Positions 21,379 through 30,583 of a stretch of DNA of 64,000 nt are shown here, one piece after another; the stretch's first letter is position 1, and every line of letters begins with the position of its first letter. Below the pieces are notes generated by a model, which saw only the letters and a program-made list of their open reading frames with translations, ran no database searches and had not been told where the DNA came from. Origin of the DNA: Flexifilum sp963727545 (lineage in GTDB: Bacteria > Chloroflexota > Anaerolineae > Aggregatilineales > Phototrophicaceae); the NCBI GenBank assembly GCA_963727545.1, contig CAVSGS010000007.1, positions 206,508 through 270,507 on the forward strand, written 5' to 3'. Made by a program: the position numbers and the translations under genes.

Positions 21379-22149
21379 CTACCGCGCCAGCCAGCCGCCA
21401 TCAACCGGGATGATCGACCCGTGCAGATAATCGGACGCAGCCGACGCGAGGAACACCGCCACACCTTTCAAGTCGGCGGGGTCGCCCCAGCGCCCCGCCG
21501 GGATGCGGGCGAGGATCGACTCGCTGCGGGCGGCATCGGCGCGCAGCGGCGCAGTGTTGTCGGTCGCCATGTAACCGGGCGCGATCGCGTTGACGTTGAT
21601 CCCCAACGCCGACCACTCGTTCGCCAGCGCGCGAGTGATACCCATCACGCCGCTTTTCGCCGCCGTGTACGATGGCACCAGAATCCCGCCCTGATACGAC
21701 AGCATCGAGGCGACGTTGATGATCTTGCCGCTCTTCTGCTGCGCCATCACGCGCCCCGCCGCTTGCGAGAGGAAGAACAGCGCCTTCAGGTCGATCTGGA
21801 TCACGCTGTCCCAGTCGTCTTCGCTGAAGTCGAGCGCGGGCGCGCGCCGGATGATCCCGGCATTGTTGATCAAAATGTCCAGCCCGCCGAGTTCGCTCAC
21901 CACGCTGGCGACCGTCGCGTTGAGGTCAGCAACCGAGGCGGTGGATAAGTCCATGCTGATGTTGAAGAAGCGCCGACCGAGCGCGCTGACCTGATCGCAG
22001 GTTTCGGCGCAGTCGGGTGTGCGATCCAGTCCGGCGATGTCCGCGCCTGCTTCGGCGAGACCGATCGCCATCGCCTGACCCAAACCGCGACTCGCACCCG
22101 TCACCAGCGCGACTTTGCCGTCCAGCCGAAAACTATCGAGAATGCTCAT
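21379..22149 (-). CDS. kduD: 2-deoxy-D-gluconate 3-dehydrogenase KduD (SDR)
   Basis: A 256-residue short-chain dehydrogenase. It opens SFRLDGKVALVTGASRGLGQ (NAD-binding TGxxxGxG) and has NNAG and the catalytic YTAAK motif. KduD reduces 3-deoxy-D-glycero-2,5-hexodiulosonate to 2-keto-3-deoxygluconate with NADH, the last step before KDG kinase. It lies directly downstream of kduI with ten bases between the genes, which supports the specific call over a generic SDR. The ATG was chosen with AGGA upstream; a TTG one codon earlier is also open. Confidence 0.88.
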   Translation of the reverse strand: MSILDSFRLDGKVALVTGASRGLGQAMAIGLAEAGADIAGLDRTPDCAETCDQVSALGRRFFNISMDLSTASVADLNATVASVVSELGGLDILINNAGIIRRAPALDFSEDDWDSVIQIDLKALFFLSQAAGRVMAQQKSGKIINVASMLSYQGGILVPSYTAAKSGVMGITRALANEWSALGINVNAIAPGYMATDNTAPLRADAARSESILARIPAGRWGDPADLKGVAVFLASAASDYLHGSIIPVDGGWLAR

Positions 22150-22159
22150 CAACTTATCC

Positions 22160-22993
22160 TTAGCGCAGCGTCGTCATGGCGACGGCGTCCATGTCGCTGA
22201 AGGCTTGGTTCTCGCCCGCCATCGCCCAGATGAAGGCGTAATTGCCCGTGCCCATCCCGGCGTGGATCGACCAGCTCGGCGAGATCACCGCCTGCTCGTT
22301 GCGGATGACGAGGTGGCGGGTCTCGTCCGGCTCGCCCATCAGGTGAAAGACGACGTTGTCGCCCGTGATGTCGAAGTAGAAATAGACTTCCATCCGCCGC
22401 GCGTGCGTGTGAGCGGGCATCGTGTTCCACATGTTGTTGGGTTCAAGCAGGGTCACGCCCAGCACCAACTGGCAGCTTTTGACGCCGTCCGGGTGGATGT
22501 ACTTGTAGATCGTCCGCTCGTTCGAGTTAGCGATGCTGCCGAGATGGTTCGGCTCGGCGCTGCTGATCGGGATGTGGGTCGTCGGGTAGCTGGCGTGAGC
22601 GGGGGCGCTGGTCAGGTAGAAGTGCGCCGGAGCTGCCGGATCGCTGCTCTTGAACGTTACCGACTTTGCGCCCTTGCCGACGTACAAGCCGTCGAGCTTC
22701 GCCATCGAGTAATCCGTGCCGTCGACCGTGACCGTCCCCGCGCCGCCGACGTTGACGATGCCGACTTCGCGGCGCTCAAGGAACGTCTCTGCGCCGAGGT
22801 CTTTCGGGCTGGCGGTCAGTTCGACGGCTTTCGTCACCGGGCACGCGCCGCCGATGATCACGCGGTCGATGTGGCTGTAGGTGAGCGTCAGCGCGTCGTC
22901 GCTGAACAGGCGGTTGATCAGGAATTCGTCGCGCAACTGATCAGTGGTGAACTGTTTGACCTTCTCCGGATTCGAGGGATAACGCATTTGCAT
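22160..22993 (-). CDS. kduI: 5-keto-4-deoxyuronate isomerase KduI
   Basis: A 277-residue cupin-fold isomerase that converts 5-keto-4-deoxyuronate to 3-deoxy-D-glycero-2,5-hexodiulosonate in the cytoplasm. The zinc ligands known from E. coli KduI are present at nearly the same positions: His195, His197, Glu202 (AHTHARRMEVYFYF) and His244 (WSIHAGMG). Length matches the family (278 in E. coli). The ATG has GGAAGG nine bases upstream, which favours it over an ATG seven codons earlier. It lies between the PL22 lyase and kduD. Identification is secure. Confidence 0.97.
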   Translation of the reverse strand: MQMRYPSNPEKVKQFTTDQLRDEFLINRLFSDDALTLTYSHIDRVIIGGACPVTKAVELTASPKDLGAETFLERREVGIVNVGGAGTVTVDGTDYSMAKLDGLYVGKGAKSVTFKSSDPAAPAHFYLTSAPAHASYPTTHIPISSAEPNHLGSIANSNERTIYKYIHPDGVKSCQLVLGVTLLEPNNMWNTMPAHTHARRMEVYFYFDITGDNVVFHLMGEPDETRHLVIRNEQAVISPSWSIHAGMGTGNYAFIWAMAGENQAFSDMDAVAMTTLR

Positions 22994-23027
22994 GGGGTTG
23001 ATCCTTCCATTCATTGCGGACGCTGCC

Positions 23028-23055
23028 GTAGGGGCGAGGCATGCCTCGCCCCTAC
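23028..23055. repeat. GTAGGGGC-family palindromic repeat (copy 5)
   Basis: A perfect 28-base palindrome with arms GTAGGGGCGAGGCA, ten bases after the PL22 lyase stop codon and 35 bases upstream of the kduI start. It lies inside a presumed operon. Confidence 0.87.
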
Positions 23056-23065
23056 ACGCCCATGA

Positions 23066-24247
23066 TTAAAGCTCAATCAAGTATAGCTGCACCTTGCCGC
23101 CGAAATCCGACGCATAAAGGATGCGGCTGCCGTCCCAATCCCACGTCGGGTGACAGTGGCTGCTCTGCGTGTGCCACGAGGTCTTGTGCGTGGCGAGGAC
23201 TTGCTGCGTCGCCTGTTCGCCGGAGATGTCGATCAGCACCAGATCGTCCAAGTCGTCGCCGACCAGCACGGTGTTATCCGGGTTGGCGTGGTAGTGATTG
23301 CAGTAGTAGGGCAGGTCGATTTTGCGAACCAGCTTGCCATCGCGATCCATCAGCCCGACGAACGGGATCATCGCGTTCTGGTTGACCTTGGTCTCCGTGA
23401 CTACCGCCTGCGTCCGATCCGACGTGATCGTCCCGTCGTGACCGGGTCCGCGATCATCGAAGAAGACGTAGCCGTCCTGCGTCCAGAACTCGTGACCGAT
23501 CGAGTCCTGCTCCTCCTGCCGGAAGCAGGGGCGCACCTCGTGCGAGATGAAGTCCAGGAACCAGATCCGCTGCTGAACGAGGTTCCACGGTCCCTCGTGG
23601 CAGAACGTGCCCAGCGTCGAATCGACCGGCGAGAACTGGAAATGCCCGACCTGATGCGTGTCTTTGAACACGTCGAACGCGCCGGAGCCGTTCAGGTATG
23701 CCAGCGTGATCCGCCCGTCCTTGATGGCGTAGAACCGTTCCTTGAAGCCGCCGTAGTTCGCGCCGTGATAGTGGATCGGCGAGTCGCTGACCTCGTTGCG
23801 GCAGAAGGCGACGTACAGCCGGTTCGGAGCAATCGAGGGGACGCTCGCCATCTCGTAAGCGCCGGTTTCGGTATAGAGCAGGGTGGTCACGCCGGTGGTC
23901 GTGTCGAGTGCCTTGACCTCGGACTTGGTCGTGTAGGCGATCAGTTCGCCGTCCGGTGTCTTGGTGACAGCGTGCGGCGCGCGCACCACGTCATCGCTGA
24001 TCTGCTCGATCTCGCCGCTGTCGAGGTTCAGGCGGAAGATGTTGTAATTGGGGTCTTCGTGCGGGGCTTTGTCCTCGCCGCTCGCGCGATCCGACTGAAA
24101 GATGATCTCGTTCTTGCCGCGCACGAACGAGTTTTCGGTGAAGTACATGTGAACGTTGTTGCCGGTGCTGGTCAACTGCTTGATCGTGCGTCCGGTCTTC
24201 TCGTCGGTGAACGTCCGGATCTCCGACTGCCATTTCTGACCGATCAT
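23066..24247 (-). CDS. ogl: Oligogalacturonate lyase (PL22 family)
   Basis: A 393-residue seven-bladed-propeller lyase without a signal peptide, so it acts in the cytoplasm on imported oligogalacturonides and releases 4,5-unsaturated galacturonate. Metal-binding and catalytic histidine clusters of PL22 enzymes are visible as IGHEFW, CNHYHANPD and SSHCHPTWDWDG. The N-terminus (KWQSEIRTFTDEKTGRTIKQLTS) is typical. It lies just upstream of kduI in the same direction, and its product feeds KdgF and KduI. Confidence is high for the family; substrate follows from family and context. Confidence 0.93.
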   Translation of the reverse strand: MIGQKWQSEIRTFTDEKTGRTIKQLTSTGNNVHMYFTENSFVRGKNEIIFQSDRASGEDKAPHEDPNYNIFRLNLDSGEIEQISDDVVRAPHAVTKTPDGELIAYTTKSEVKALDTTTGVTTLLYTETGAYEMASVPSIAPNRLYVAFCRNEVSDSPIHYHGANYGGFKERFYAIKDGRITLAYLNGSGAFDVFKDTHQVGHFQFSPVDSTLGTFCHEGPWNLVQQRIWFLDFISHEVRPCFRQEEQDSIGHEFWTQDGYVFFDDRGPGHDGTITSDRTQAVVTETKVNQNAMIPFVGLMDRDGKLVRKIDLPYYCNHYHANPDNTVLVGDDLDDLVLIDISGEQATQQVLATHKTSWHTQSSHCHPTWDWDGSRILYASDFGGKVQLYLIEL

Positions 24248-24330
24248 GGTGGGTGTCCTTGTGAGTACGAGTTTTTAGTAATTAGTTTTTGGTTTTTAGC
24301 CTAAATGCAAATCGTCTGTAAATGTTGACC

Positions 24331-24358
24331 GTAGGGGCGTTATATATAACGCCCCTAC
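24331..24358. repeat. GTAGGGGC-family palindromic repeat (copy 6)
   Basis: A perfect 28-base palindrome with arms GTAGGGGCGTTATA, eight bases after the heparinase-like gene stop and about 84 bases before the PL22 lyase start. Confidence 0.87.
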
Positions 24359-24366
24359 ACCTATGC

Positions 24367-26212
24367 TCATAGCGGCGCAATCTTTAGTTCGAACGCCGTC
24401 CCATTCACCGCCGTGCTGATGCGCTTGATCGTGCCCGGTCGGTCGTTGATGCGGCTGACTTCCGCCAGTTCTTCGACCTTGAAGGCTGCGCCGTCCGCCG
24501 TCACGCGGATCGCGCTGTGCTGCCCGCGAATGATCAGGCTGTCCGCGCGCTCGACCGTCACGTCCGCCCACGTCACGAACGATTCCTCAATCGGCAGCGG
24601 ATCGCCCGTCGAAGCCGAACGTGTCGTGGATGGTCGCCGCGCCGGTCTGCGGATTGAGCGTCAGCGTCCGCCGAGCGCGGGTCAGTTCGGGCAGGTCGTA
24701 GGCGGTCTGGAAGTCCACGATTACGAATTTCTCGCCGTTACGCTCCCCGCGCTCGACAATCGTGCCGTGATACTGCTGGTGTCCGCCGAATTCGGGACCC
24801 GGCTGCTCGGTCGCGCCGCCGATGGTCGGGACGTTGTGCAGATAGGCGTTGTTGAACGGATTGTCGTAGCGTCCTTGCCGGAAATAATCCTTGGCGTACT
24901 TGCCCCGCCCCGCATCCGGGATCAGGCTGTCGCCGCCGACGTGATAGACGAAGCTGCCCACGTCGACGTGGCTGTGATGACCATCAGTGTGTCCGGCGGT
25001 GACCGCCAGCACAACTGGCTGATCACTCGCCGCGCCGACCAGCTTGACGACGCCGACTTCCGGCAGATAGTAATCGCGCTGCGGGGGCAGCGGGCGTATC
25101 CGCGCCATCCCACCAGACGATCTGGCGCAGCATGATCGGCAGCTTGGCGACCGAATAGCCGTGCTCGTCGGGCTGGGTGCTGCTGCCGACCAGCGCCCGC
25201 AGTTCCGGCACGCCCGTCCGTTCGGCGAGCTTCTGGGCGATGCCCGCCGCGAGGTAGACCTCGTCGGGCGCGTCGCCGAAATTGAGATACTGCGGCGGTG
25301 TCAGTGCCATCCCGACCGGATAGTAAGCGATGTCCTTCAGCCGATCCTGCGCCAGCAAATCGAGTTCGCCGCCGCTGATCTCGCGCAGCAGCTCGGCGAC
25401 GGTGACGTAGTACATCAAGCCGTAATTCCAGTAGCCGACGCCCTCGATGCTGCCGCCGTCCGCCTCGAAGCCGGTGGCGATGTAAGCGGCGAAGCCTTCC
25501 AGCACCATCGACAGCGCTTCGGCGAGCGTTTGTACGTCCTTTTCCAGCCGCAGGAACGCCAAGCCGACGCTGCCGTTGACCACGCCGTTCCAGTTGAGCG
25601 CGCCCTTGAACCACCAATGTTTGCGCCCGTAGGCGAGGTAGGGCTTGAAGATGTGGCGCTCGACTTCTCCGCGCACGCGCTGGCGGACTTCGGGCGCGAG
25701 GTCGTCGCCGATCAGATAGAGTCGTCTCGGCGAGCGCCGCGCCGGTCTCGGCGGCGAACAGGTCGATGCTGTCCGGCTCGCGCGTGAGCGCCGTGTGCGC
25801 GCCGAACGGCTGATCGCGCATGACGGTCGAGTCGATGCGCCAGTAATCCGGTCCCTGTTCCTCGTGCGCGGGCACGACCCACGACGTTTCTTCGCAGATC
25901 GCCCAGAGCAGGTCGTGGATCGGGTCGAGCATCGACCGCGTCGCCCATGATGTACTCGACCAGCGCCCGCGCCAGCATCGCCCGACGCTCAAAATACGGG
26001 TTTTGGTAGCCGGGGCGTTCGCCGGTGCGCTCGAACTCGCGGTAGGAGGTGTAGGTCAGCATCGGGATCGGCTGGACGTCAGGGACGACGCCGCGAATCG
26101 CGTCCAGCATGCGCGGCGTGATCGCCGCGCTGCGGATTTGCCCGCGCAGGTCGCTCAGCGGGGCGGGATGGTTTAGCCAGCCTTTGAGCTGGTCAATTGA
26201 GGGTTGTTGCAT
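24367..26212 (-). CDS. Heparinase II/III-like polysaccharide lyase (four frameshifts)
   Basis: Five open frames tile one protein of about 613 residues. An N-terminal alpha-helical toroid (LVEYIMGD, then ETSWVVPAHE, WWFKGALNWNGVVNGSVG and EGVGYWNYGLMYYV) is followed by a beta-rich domain (AGHTDGHHSHVDVGSFVYH, GDSLIPDAGRGKYAKDYF). Asn, Tyr and His placed this way are the catalytic set of heparinase II/III-like lyases. Deleting single bases near 25936, 25730, 25090 and 24606 restores one frame, e.g. GFDGDPLPIEESFVTW at the last. All four breaks need the same one-base correction, so error is likelier than decay. There is no signal peptide; it probably cleaves imported uronate oligosaccharides. 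The start overlaps the ABC ATPase stop by 20 bases. Confidence 0.75.
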
Positions 26213-27297
26213 TTTGGTTCGCTCCAACCAGAGAGAGTTCGTCGGCGAAATGGCAGGCAACGCCGTGACCGTCGGCACGTTCGCGCCATTCCGGGACTTG
26301 GCGCTTGCAGACCTCCTGAGCATAGGCGCAGCGCGTGTGAAAGGCACAGCCGGATGGCGGGTTTGCCGGGTTAGGAACGTCACCCTTGAGCACGATCCGT
26401 TCGCGCGACAGGTCGGGGTCAGTCGAGGGCACGGCGGAAAGCAGTGCCTCGGTATACGGGTGCAGCGGATGGTGATACAGTTCCCGCGAGTCGGCGATTT
26501 CGACGATCTTGCCCAGATACATCACCGCCACCCGGTTGCTGATGTGCTCGACCACCGATAGATCGTGGGCGATGAACAGGTAGGTCAAGCCGAGTTCGTT
26601 CTGCAAATCTTGCAGCAGGTTGACCACCTGCGCCTGCACCGACACGTCCAGCGCCGAGACCGGCTCGTCGCAGACGATCAGGCTCGGACGCAGCGCCAGC
26701 GCCCGCGCGATGCCGATGCGCTGCCGCTGTCCGCCGCTGAAGGCGTTCGGATAGCGGTTCATGTGCTCCGGGCGCAAGCCCGACTTTGCGCAGCAAGTCC
26801 GCGACTTCATCTTTGAGCTGGCGCGGCGGCTTGCGCTGGTGGATCACCAGCGGCTCGCTGACGATGTCGAGCACGGTCATGCGCGGGTTGAGCGACGAGA
26901 ACGGGTCTTGAAAGATCATCTGGATTTCGTGGCGGTAGGCTTGTAGTTCCTTGCGCGTCAGCGTGGCGAAGTCGATCACGCGGTCGGTGGTTTGCGGGGG
27001 CGCACCGCCGTCGCCATTGTCGGTGGTCTGTAGGGGCGCACGGCTGTGCGCCCTCGTGTCAACCTTCTCGTGATACAGCAGTTCGCCGCTGGTCGGCTCG
27101 TAGGCGCGCACGATGCAGCGCCCGGTCGTCGTTTTGCCGCAGCCGCTCTCGCCGACCAAGCCGAGCGTCTCGCCCCGGCAAATCTTGAAATTGACGCCAT
27201 CGACCGCGCGCACCTGACCGACCACCTGCTTGAGCAGCCCGCGCCGGATCGGAAAGTGCATTTTCAGGTCGTTGACTTCCAGTAATAGGTTTTCCAT
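26193..27297 (-). CDS. Opp/Dpp-type ABC transporter ATPase (second subunit, OppF-like), one frameshift
   Basis: About 367 residues after correction. Walker A is GESGCGKTT, the Q-loop IQMIFQDPFSSLNPRM, the signature FSGGQRQRIGIARAL, Walker B LIVCDEPVSALD, and the C-terminal cysteine-rich oligopeptide-transporter tail HTRCAYAQEVCKRQVPEW. An extra T near 26775 splits it; removing it gives KVGLRPEHMNRYPNAFSGG. A linker of about 25 extra residues after the Walker A helix is encoded partly by a dispersed palindrome. It is the energising subunit of the importer encoded upstream. Neighbouring lyases point to oligouronides, not peptides, as substrate. Confidence 0.88.
27030..27055. repeat. GTAGGGGC-family palindrome inside the OppF-like gene
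   Basis: GTAGGGGCGCAC, GGCT and GTGCGCCC form the repeat within coding sequence. A related unit (CGGTGGTTTGCGGGGGCGCAC) lies just beside it, so the linker encodes the near-repeated residues APLQTTD and APPQTTD. This appears to be a repeat insertion tolerated in frame. Confidence 0.75.
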
Positions 27298-27301
27298 AAC
27301 T

Positions 27302-28310
27302 TTATGCCGTTTCCGTATAGAGCGTGCAGCGAACCCAGTGATCCGGCTCGACTTCGACCAGCGGCACCTCGCTCTGGCACGCGGCTTTCTTGACCTTGAC
27401 CGGGCAGCGGTCGATGAAAGCGCAGCCCTTCGGCACGTTGAACGGGTCGGGGATGATGCCCGGCACCGGGTGCAGCTTGGTGCGGTTGTCGTCGCCCATC
27501 GTCGGCACCGACTGAAGCAGCCCAATCGTGTAGGGATGCGCCGGGCGCTTGAGCAGCGTCCGCCGCTCGGCGACTTCGACCACTTTGCCTAGATACATCA
27601 CCGCGATCCGGTCGGCGGTCTCGTTGATCACGCCCAAGTTGTGGGTGATCATCATGATCGCCGAGGAGAAGTCTTGCTGCAACTTGCGCATCAAGTCGAG
27701 AATTTGCGCCTGAATCGTCACGTCGAGCGCCGTCGTCGGCTCGTCGGCGATCAGCAGCGACGGGTTGCACGACAGCGCCATCGCGATCATCGCGCGCTGG
27801 CGCATCCCGCCGGAATACTGGTGCGGGTAGGAGTGGATGAACTCGCGCGCGTTGCCGATGCGGACGGCTTCGAGCATGGCGACCGCCCGATCTTCCGCTT
27901 CGACCTTATCGACCTGCTGGTGCAGGATGATCGCCTCGGTGATCTGGTCGCCAATCGTGTGCATCGGCGAGAGCGAGGTCATCGGCTCTTGGAAGATCAT
28001 GGCGATCTCGTTGCCGCGAATGTCGCGCATCAGCGATCCGGTCGGGTCGATGTCAGACCAGATTTACCTCGTCGCCGTTGCGCCGCCGGAACATGATTTC
28101 CCCGTGCGGGATCGAGGCGACGCGCTTAGGCAGCAGTCGTAAAATGCTGTGGGCGGTCACGCTCTTGCCGCAGCCGCTTTCGCCGACCACGCCCAGCGTC
28201 TCGCCCTGCCGGATGTTGAGCGTCACGCCGTTGATGCCGCGCACGATTCCGTCCAGCGTGCGGAAATCGACCTCTAGGTCGTCGATCTCAAGGATGTTTT
28301 CGGGGTTCAT
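27302..28310 (-). CDS. Opp/Dpp-type ABC transporter ATPase (first subunit, OppD-like), one frameshift
   Basis: About 335 residues after correction. Walker A is GESGCGKSV, the Q-loop IAMIFQEPMTSLSPMH, the signature YSGGMRQRAMIAMAL, Walker B LLIADEPTTALD, with the family C-terminal cysteine region CAFIDRCPVKVKKAACQS. An extra T near 28055 creates a false stop; removing it reads VNLVDIDPTGSLMRDIRGNE. It starts nine bases after the OppC-like gene and ends four bases before the OppF-like start. It forms the ATPase pair of the importer with OppF. Confidence 0.9.
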
Positions 28311-28319
28311 CCGCGTCCT

Positions 28320-29510
28320 CTAGATCGTGTAGGGGTCGGATGCGTCACGCAGACCATCGCCCAAAAAGCTGAAGGCTAAAATCACGACGACGATCACAAT
28401 TGCGGGCGAGAAGACCCACGGATAGAGCGCCAGTGATTGCAGATTTTGCACTTCTTGCAGCAGCACGCCCCAACTGGTCGTCGGCGGGCGCAAGCCCAAG
28501 CCGAGGAAGCTCAGCGCGGTCTCGGCGAGGATCATCGCCGGGAGCGAAAGCGTCGCCACCACGATGATCTGCCCGATGGTCGCCGGGATCAGGTGCTTGA
28601 AGATGATGCGCGCGTCGCTGGCTCCGGCGAGCTTCGCCGCCATCACGTAGTCGCTCTGTCGCAGCGACAGCACCAGCCCGCGCAGTTGACGCGCCAGCCA
28701 CGTCCAGCCGATCAGCGACAGGATCAGCGTGATGGCGAAGTAGGTCTGAATCTGCGACCAACCGGCGGGTACTGCCGCTGACAGTGCCATCCACAACGGG
28801 ATTGAGGGGAAGGCGCGCACGATCTCGATCAAGCGCTGGATGCCTTCGTCGACCAAGCCGCCGAAGTAGCCCGAACTGATGCCCAGAACTGTGCCGAACA
28901 CCAGACTGAAAATCACGCCGATCAAGCCAATCGTCAGCGAAATCTGGCTGCCGAGCACGATCCGCGAGAACATGTCGCGCCCCTGCCGGTCAGTGCCCAA
29001 AAGACTGACCGTGCCGCCCGGCGCTTGGAATAGATGCAGATCCGTTTCGATCAAACCGAATAGTTTGTAAGACTCGCCGTGCGCAAAGAATTCTAAGTAG
29101 ACTTTTTCTTCGGTCGGGACGTAGACGCGGTGCAGGTCTTTGTCGAATTCCGTGTTGACCGTGTAAATGAACGGGTGCAGTTGACCGTTGTCGAAGAAGT
29201 AGACCGGCTGCGGCGGCAGGTAAATCTGCTGCGAGAAGCGCGTCGTCAGCCCGTAGGGGGCGACGAAATTGCCGAACAGCGCGATCAAGTAGTACGCCAG
29301 CACGATCACGCCGCCGATCAACGCCGCCCGGTTACGCCGGAAGCGCCGCCAGATCATCGTCCACTGCGAGGCGGCGAAACGGGCTTCGTCTTCGGTCAGC
29401 CCTTGAACGTCGTTGCCCAACGCGCGCGCGTCGTCGCGCTCCGCCAGTTCGCGGTAGAGGTCGCGAAGTTCGTCGGATTGTTGTTCGAGTGTTTTGGGTT
29501 TCGTAATCAT
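28320..29510 (-). CDS. Opp/Dpp-type ABC permease (OppC-like)
   Basis: A 396-residue permease. It begins MITKPKTLEQQ, its start overlapping the OppB stop as ATGA. A charged N-terminal tail (about 65 residues) precedes helix 1 (AALIGGVIVLAYYLIALFG). A long extracellular loop of about 90 residues lies before the permease core, longer than in E. coli OppC. The EAA loop is MAAKLAGASDARIIFKHLIP. It pairs with OppB. The long loop is seen in Opp-type sugar transporters of thermophiles and Chloroflexota, from memory of the family. Confidence 0.92.
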   Translation of the reverse strand: MITKPKTLEQQSDELRDLYRELAERDDARALGNDVQGLTEDEARFAASQWTMIWRRFRRNRAALIGGVIVLAYYLIALFGNFVAPYGLTTRFSQQIYLPPQPVYFFDNGQLHPFIYTVNTEFDKDLHRVYVPTEEKVYLEFFAHGESYKLFGLIETDLHLFQAPGGTVSLLGTDRQGRDMFSRIVLGSQISLTIGLIGVIFSLVFGTVLGISSGYFGGLVDEGIQRLIEIVRAFPSIPLWMALSAAVPAGWSQIQTYFAITLILSLIGWTWLARQLRGLVLSLRQSDYVMAAKLAGASDARIIFKHLIPATIGQIIVVATLSLPAMILAETALSFLGLGLRPPTTSWGVLLQEVQNLQSLALYPWVFSPAIVIVVVILAFSFLGDGLRDASDPYTI

Positions 29511-30490
29511 GAATAGACAATCCTCGGATCGAGCCACGCCAGCACGAGATCGGCGACCAGATTAGCGACCAACAGCATCACCGACATCAAGAGCAGGAAC
29601 GTACCGGCGACGAACATATCTTGACTTTGCAGCGACCGGAGGAACATCGGTCCCGTCGTCGGAACCGAGAGCACCACGCCGATCAAAATCGACGCCGAGA
29701 TGATTTTGGGGATTTCCAGCGCGACCACGCTGACCACCGGGTTGAGGGCGGAGCGCACGACGTAGCGGTTGATCACCACGCGCTCTTTCAGCCCTTTGGC
29801 GCGCGCCGTCGTCACGTACTGCTGGTTGAGCACGTCGAGCATCCCGTTGCGCATGATCCGCATCAACTGCGCCGTGCTCGCCAGCCCCAGAATGACGGCG
29901 GCGGGCCACAGATGCAGGAAGAAATCCCACGCCATCGCCGGACTCATCGACTGGTTGGCGAACTGCGGCGACTGGCTGCCGATCACGTCCCAGCCGAGCA
30001 AAATGCCGCCGATATAGATCCAGATCAGCGCTAAGAGGAATCCCGGCACCGACAAGCCGAGGAAGGCGACGGCGGACAGCACCGTATCGCCAATCGAATA
30101 CTGGTGCGTCGCCGAGTAAATGCCAATCGGGATCGACAGCGCCACCATGATCACAATCGAGCACGCGCCGAGCAGGATCGTGTACCAGATGCGCCCCTGA
30201 ATCAGCGACCAGACGTCGGTCGACCACTCGTAGGAGTAGCCGAAATCGCCCTTCGGAAAGCCCGAAATCCACTTGACGTACTGGGTCAGGAACGGTTCGT
30301 CCAACCCGTAGCGTTCGCGCAGGAGTTGGGCGGTCTCGTCGGACATGCCGCCGCCGCTCGTGCCCTGCGCCGCTTGGAGCGTGTTCATGAAGTCACCCGG
30401 CGGCAGTTGGATGATCGTGAAAGAGATGAAGGAGATGATAAACAGCATCGGAATCATTGCCAGGACTCGCCTGACAACGTAGCTAAGCAT
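29507..30490 (-). CDS. Opp/Dpp-type ABC permease (OppB-like)
   Basis: A 327-residue permease. The first helix is in MLSYVVRRVLAMIPMLFIIS, followed by a large loop with LRERYGLDEPFLTQYVKWISG, typical of OppB, and the EAA region TARAKGLKERVVINRYVVRSAL. The ATG is preceded by AGGAGG five bases upstream, a near-perfect ribosome site. A strong hairpin lies between this gene and the binding-protein gene. Confidence 0.93.
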   Translation of the reverse strand: MLSYVVRRVLAMIPMLFIISFISFTIIQLPPGDFMNTLQAAQGTSGGGMSDETAQLLRERYGLDEPFLTQYVKWISGFPKGDFGYSYEWSTDVWSLIQGRIWYTILLGACSIVIMVALSIPIGIYSATHQYSIGDTVLSAVAFLGLSVPGFLLALIWIYIGGILLGWDVIGSQSPQFANQSMSPAMAWDFFLHLWPAAVILGLASTAQLMRIMRNGMLDVLNQQYVTTARAKGLKERVVINRYVVRSALNPVVSVVALEIPKIISASILIGVVLSVPTTGPMFLRSLQSQDMFVAGTFLLLMSVMLLVANLVADLVLAWLDPRIVYS

Positions 30491-30528
30491 AACTGCCTCC
30501 TGAAGCAACGGCTGAATCGGAACAAGGA

Positions 30529-30559
30529 GGGCAGCGGCTTATTCAGCAAGCCGCTGCCC
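30529..30559 (-). terminator. Strong intercistronic hairpin after the Opp-type binding protein gene
   Basis: Twelve-base perfect arms (GGGCAGCGGCTT and its complement) around a seven-base loop, 25 bases after the binding-protein stop. It has no T-run and the permease ribosome site follows, so it probably stabilises the binding-protein mRNA and lets part of transcription continue. Confidence 0.75.
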
Positions 30560-30583
30560 CCGAAACTACGTTTCTTCAGTCAG

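Noticed and set aside
24367..26212. Heparinase-like locus as a decayed pseudogene
   Set aside because: All four breaks are cured by deleting one base each and the catalytic motifs are intact, and the same error type hits essential-looking genes nearby; sequence error is the simpler reading.
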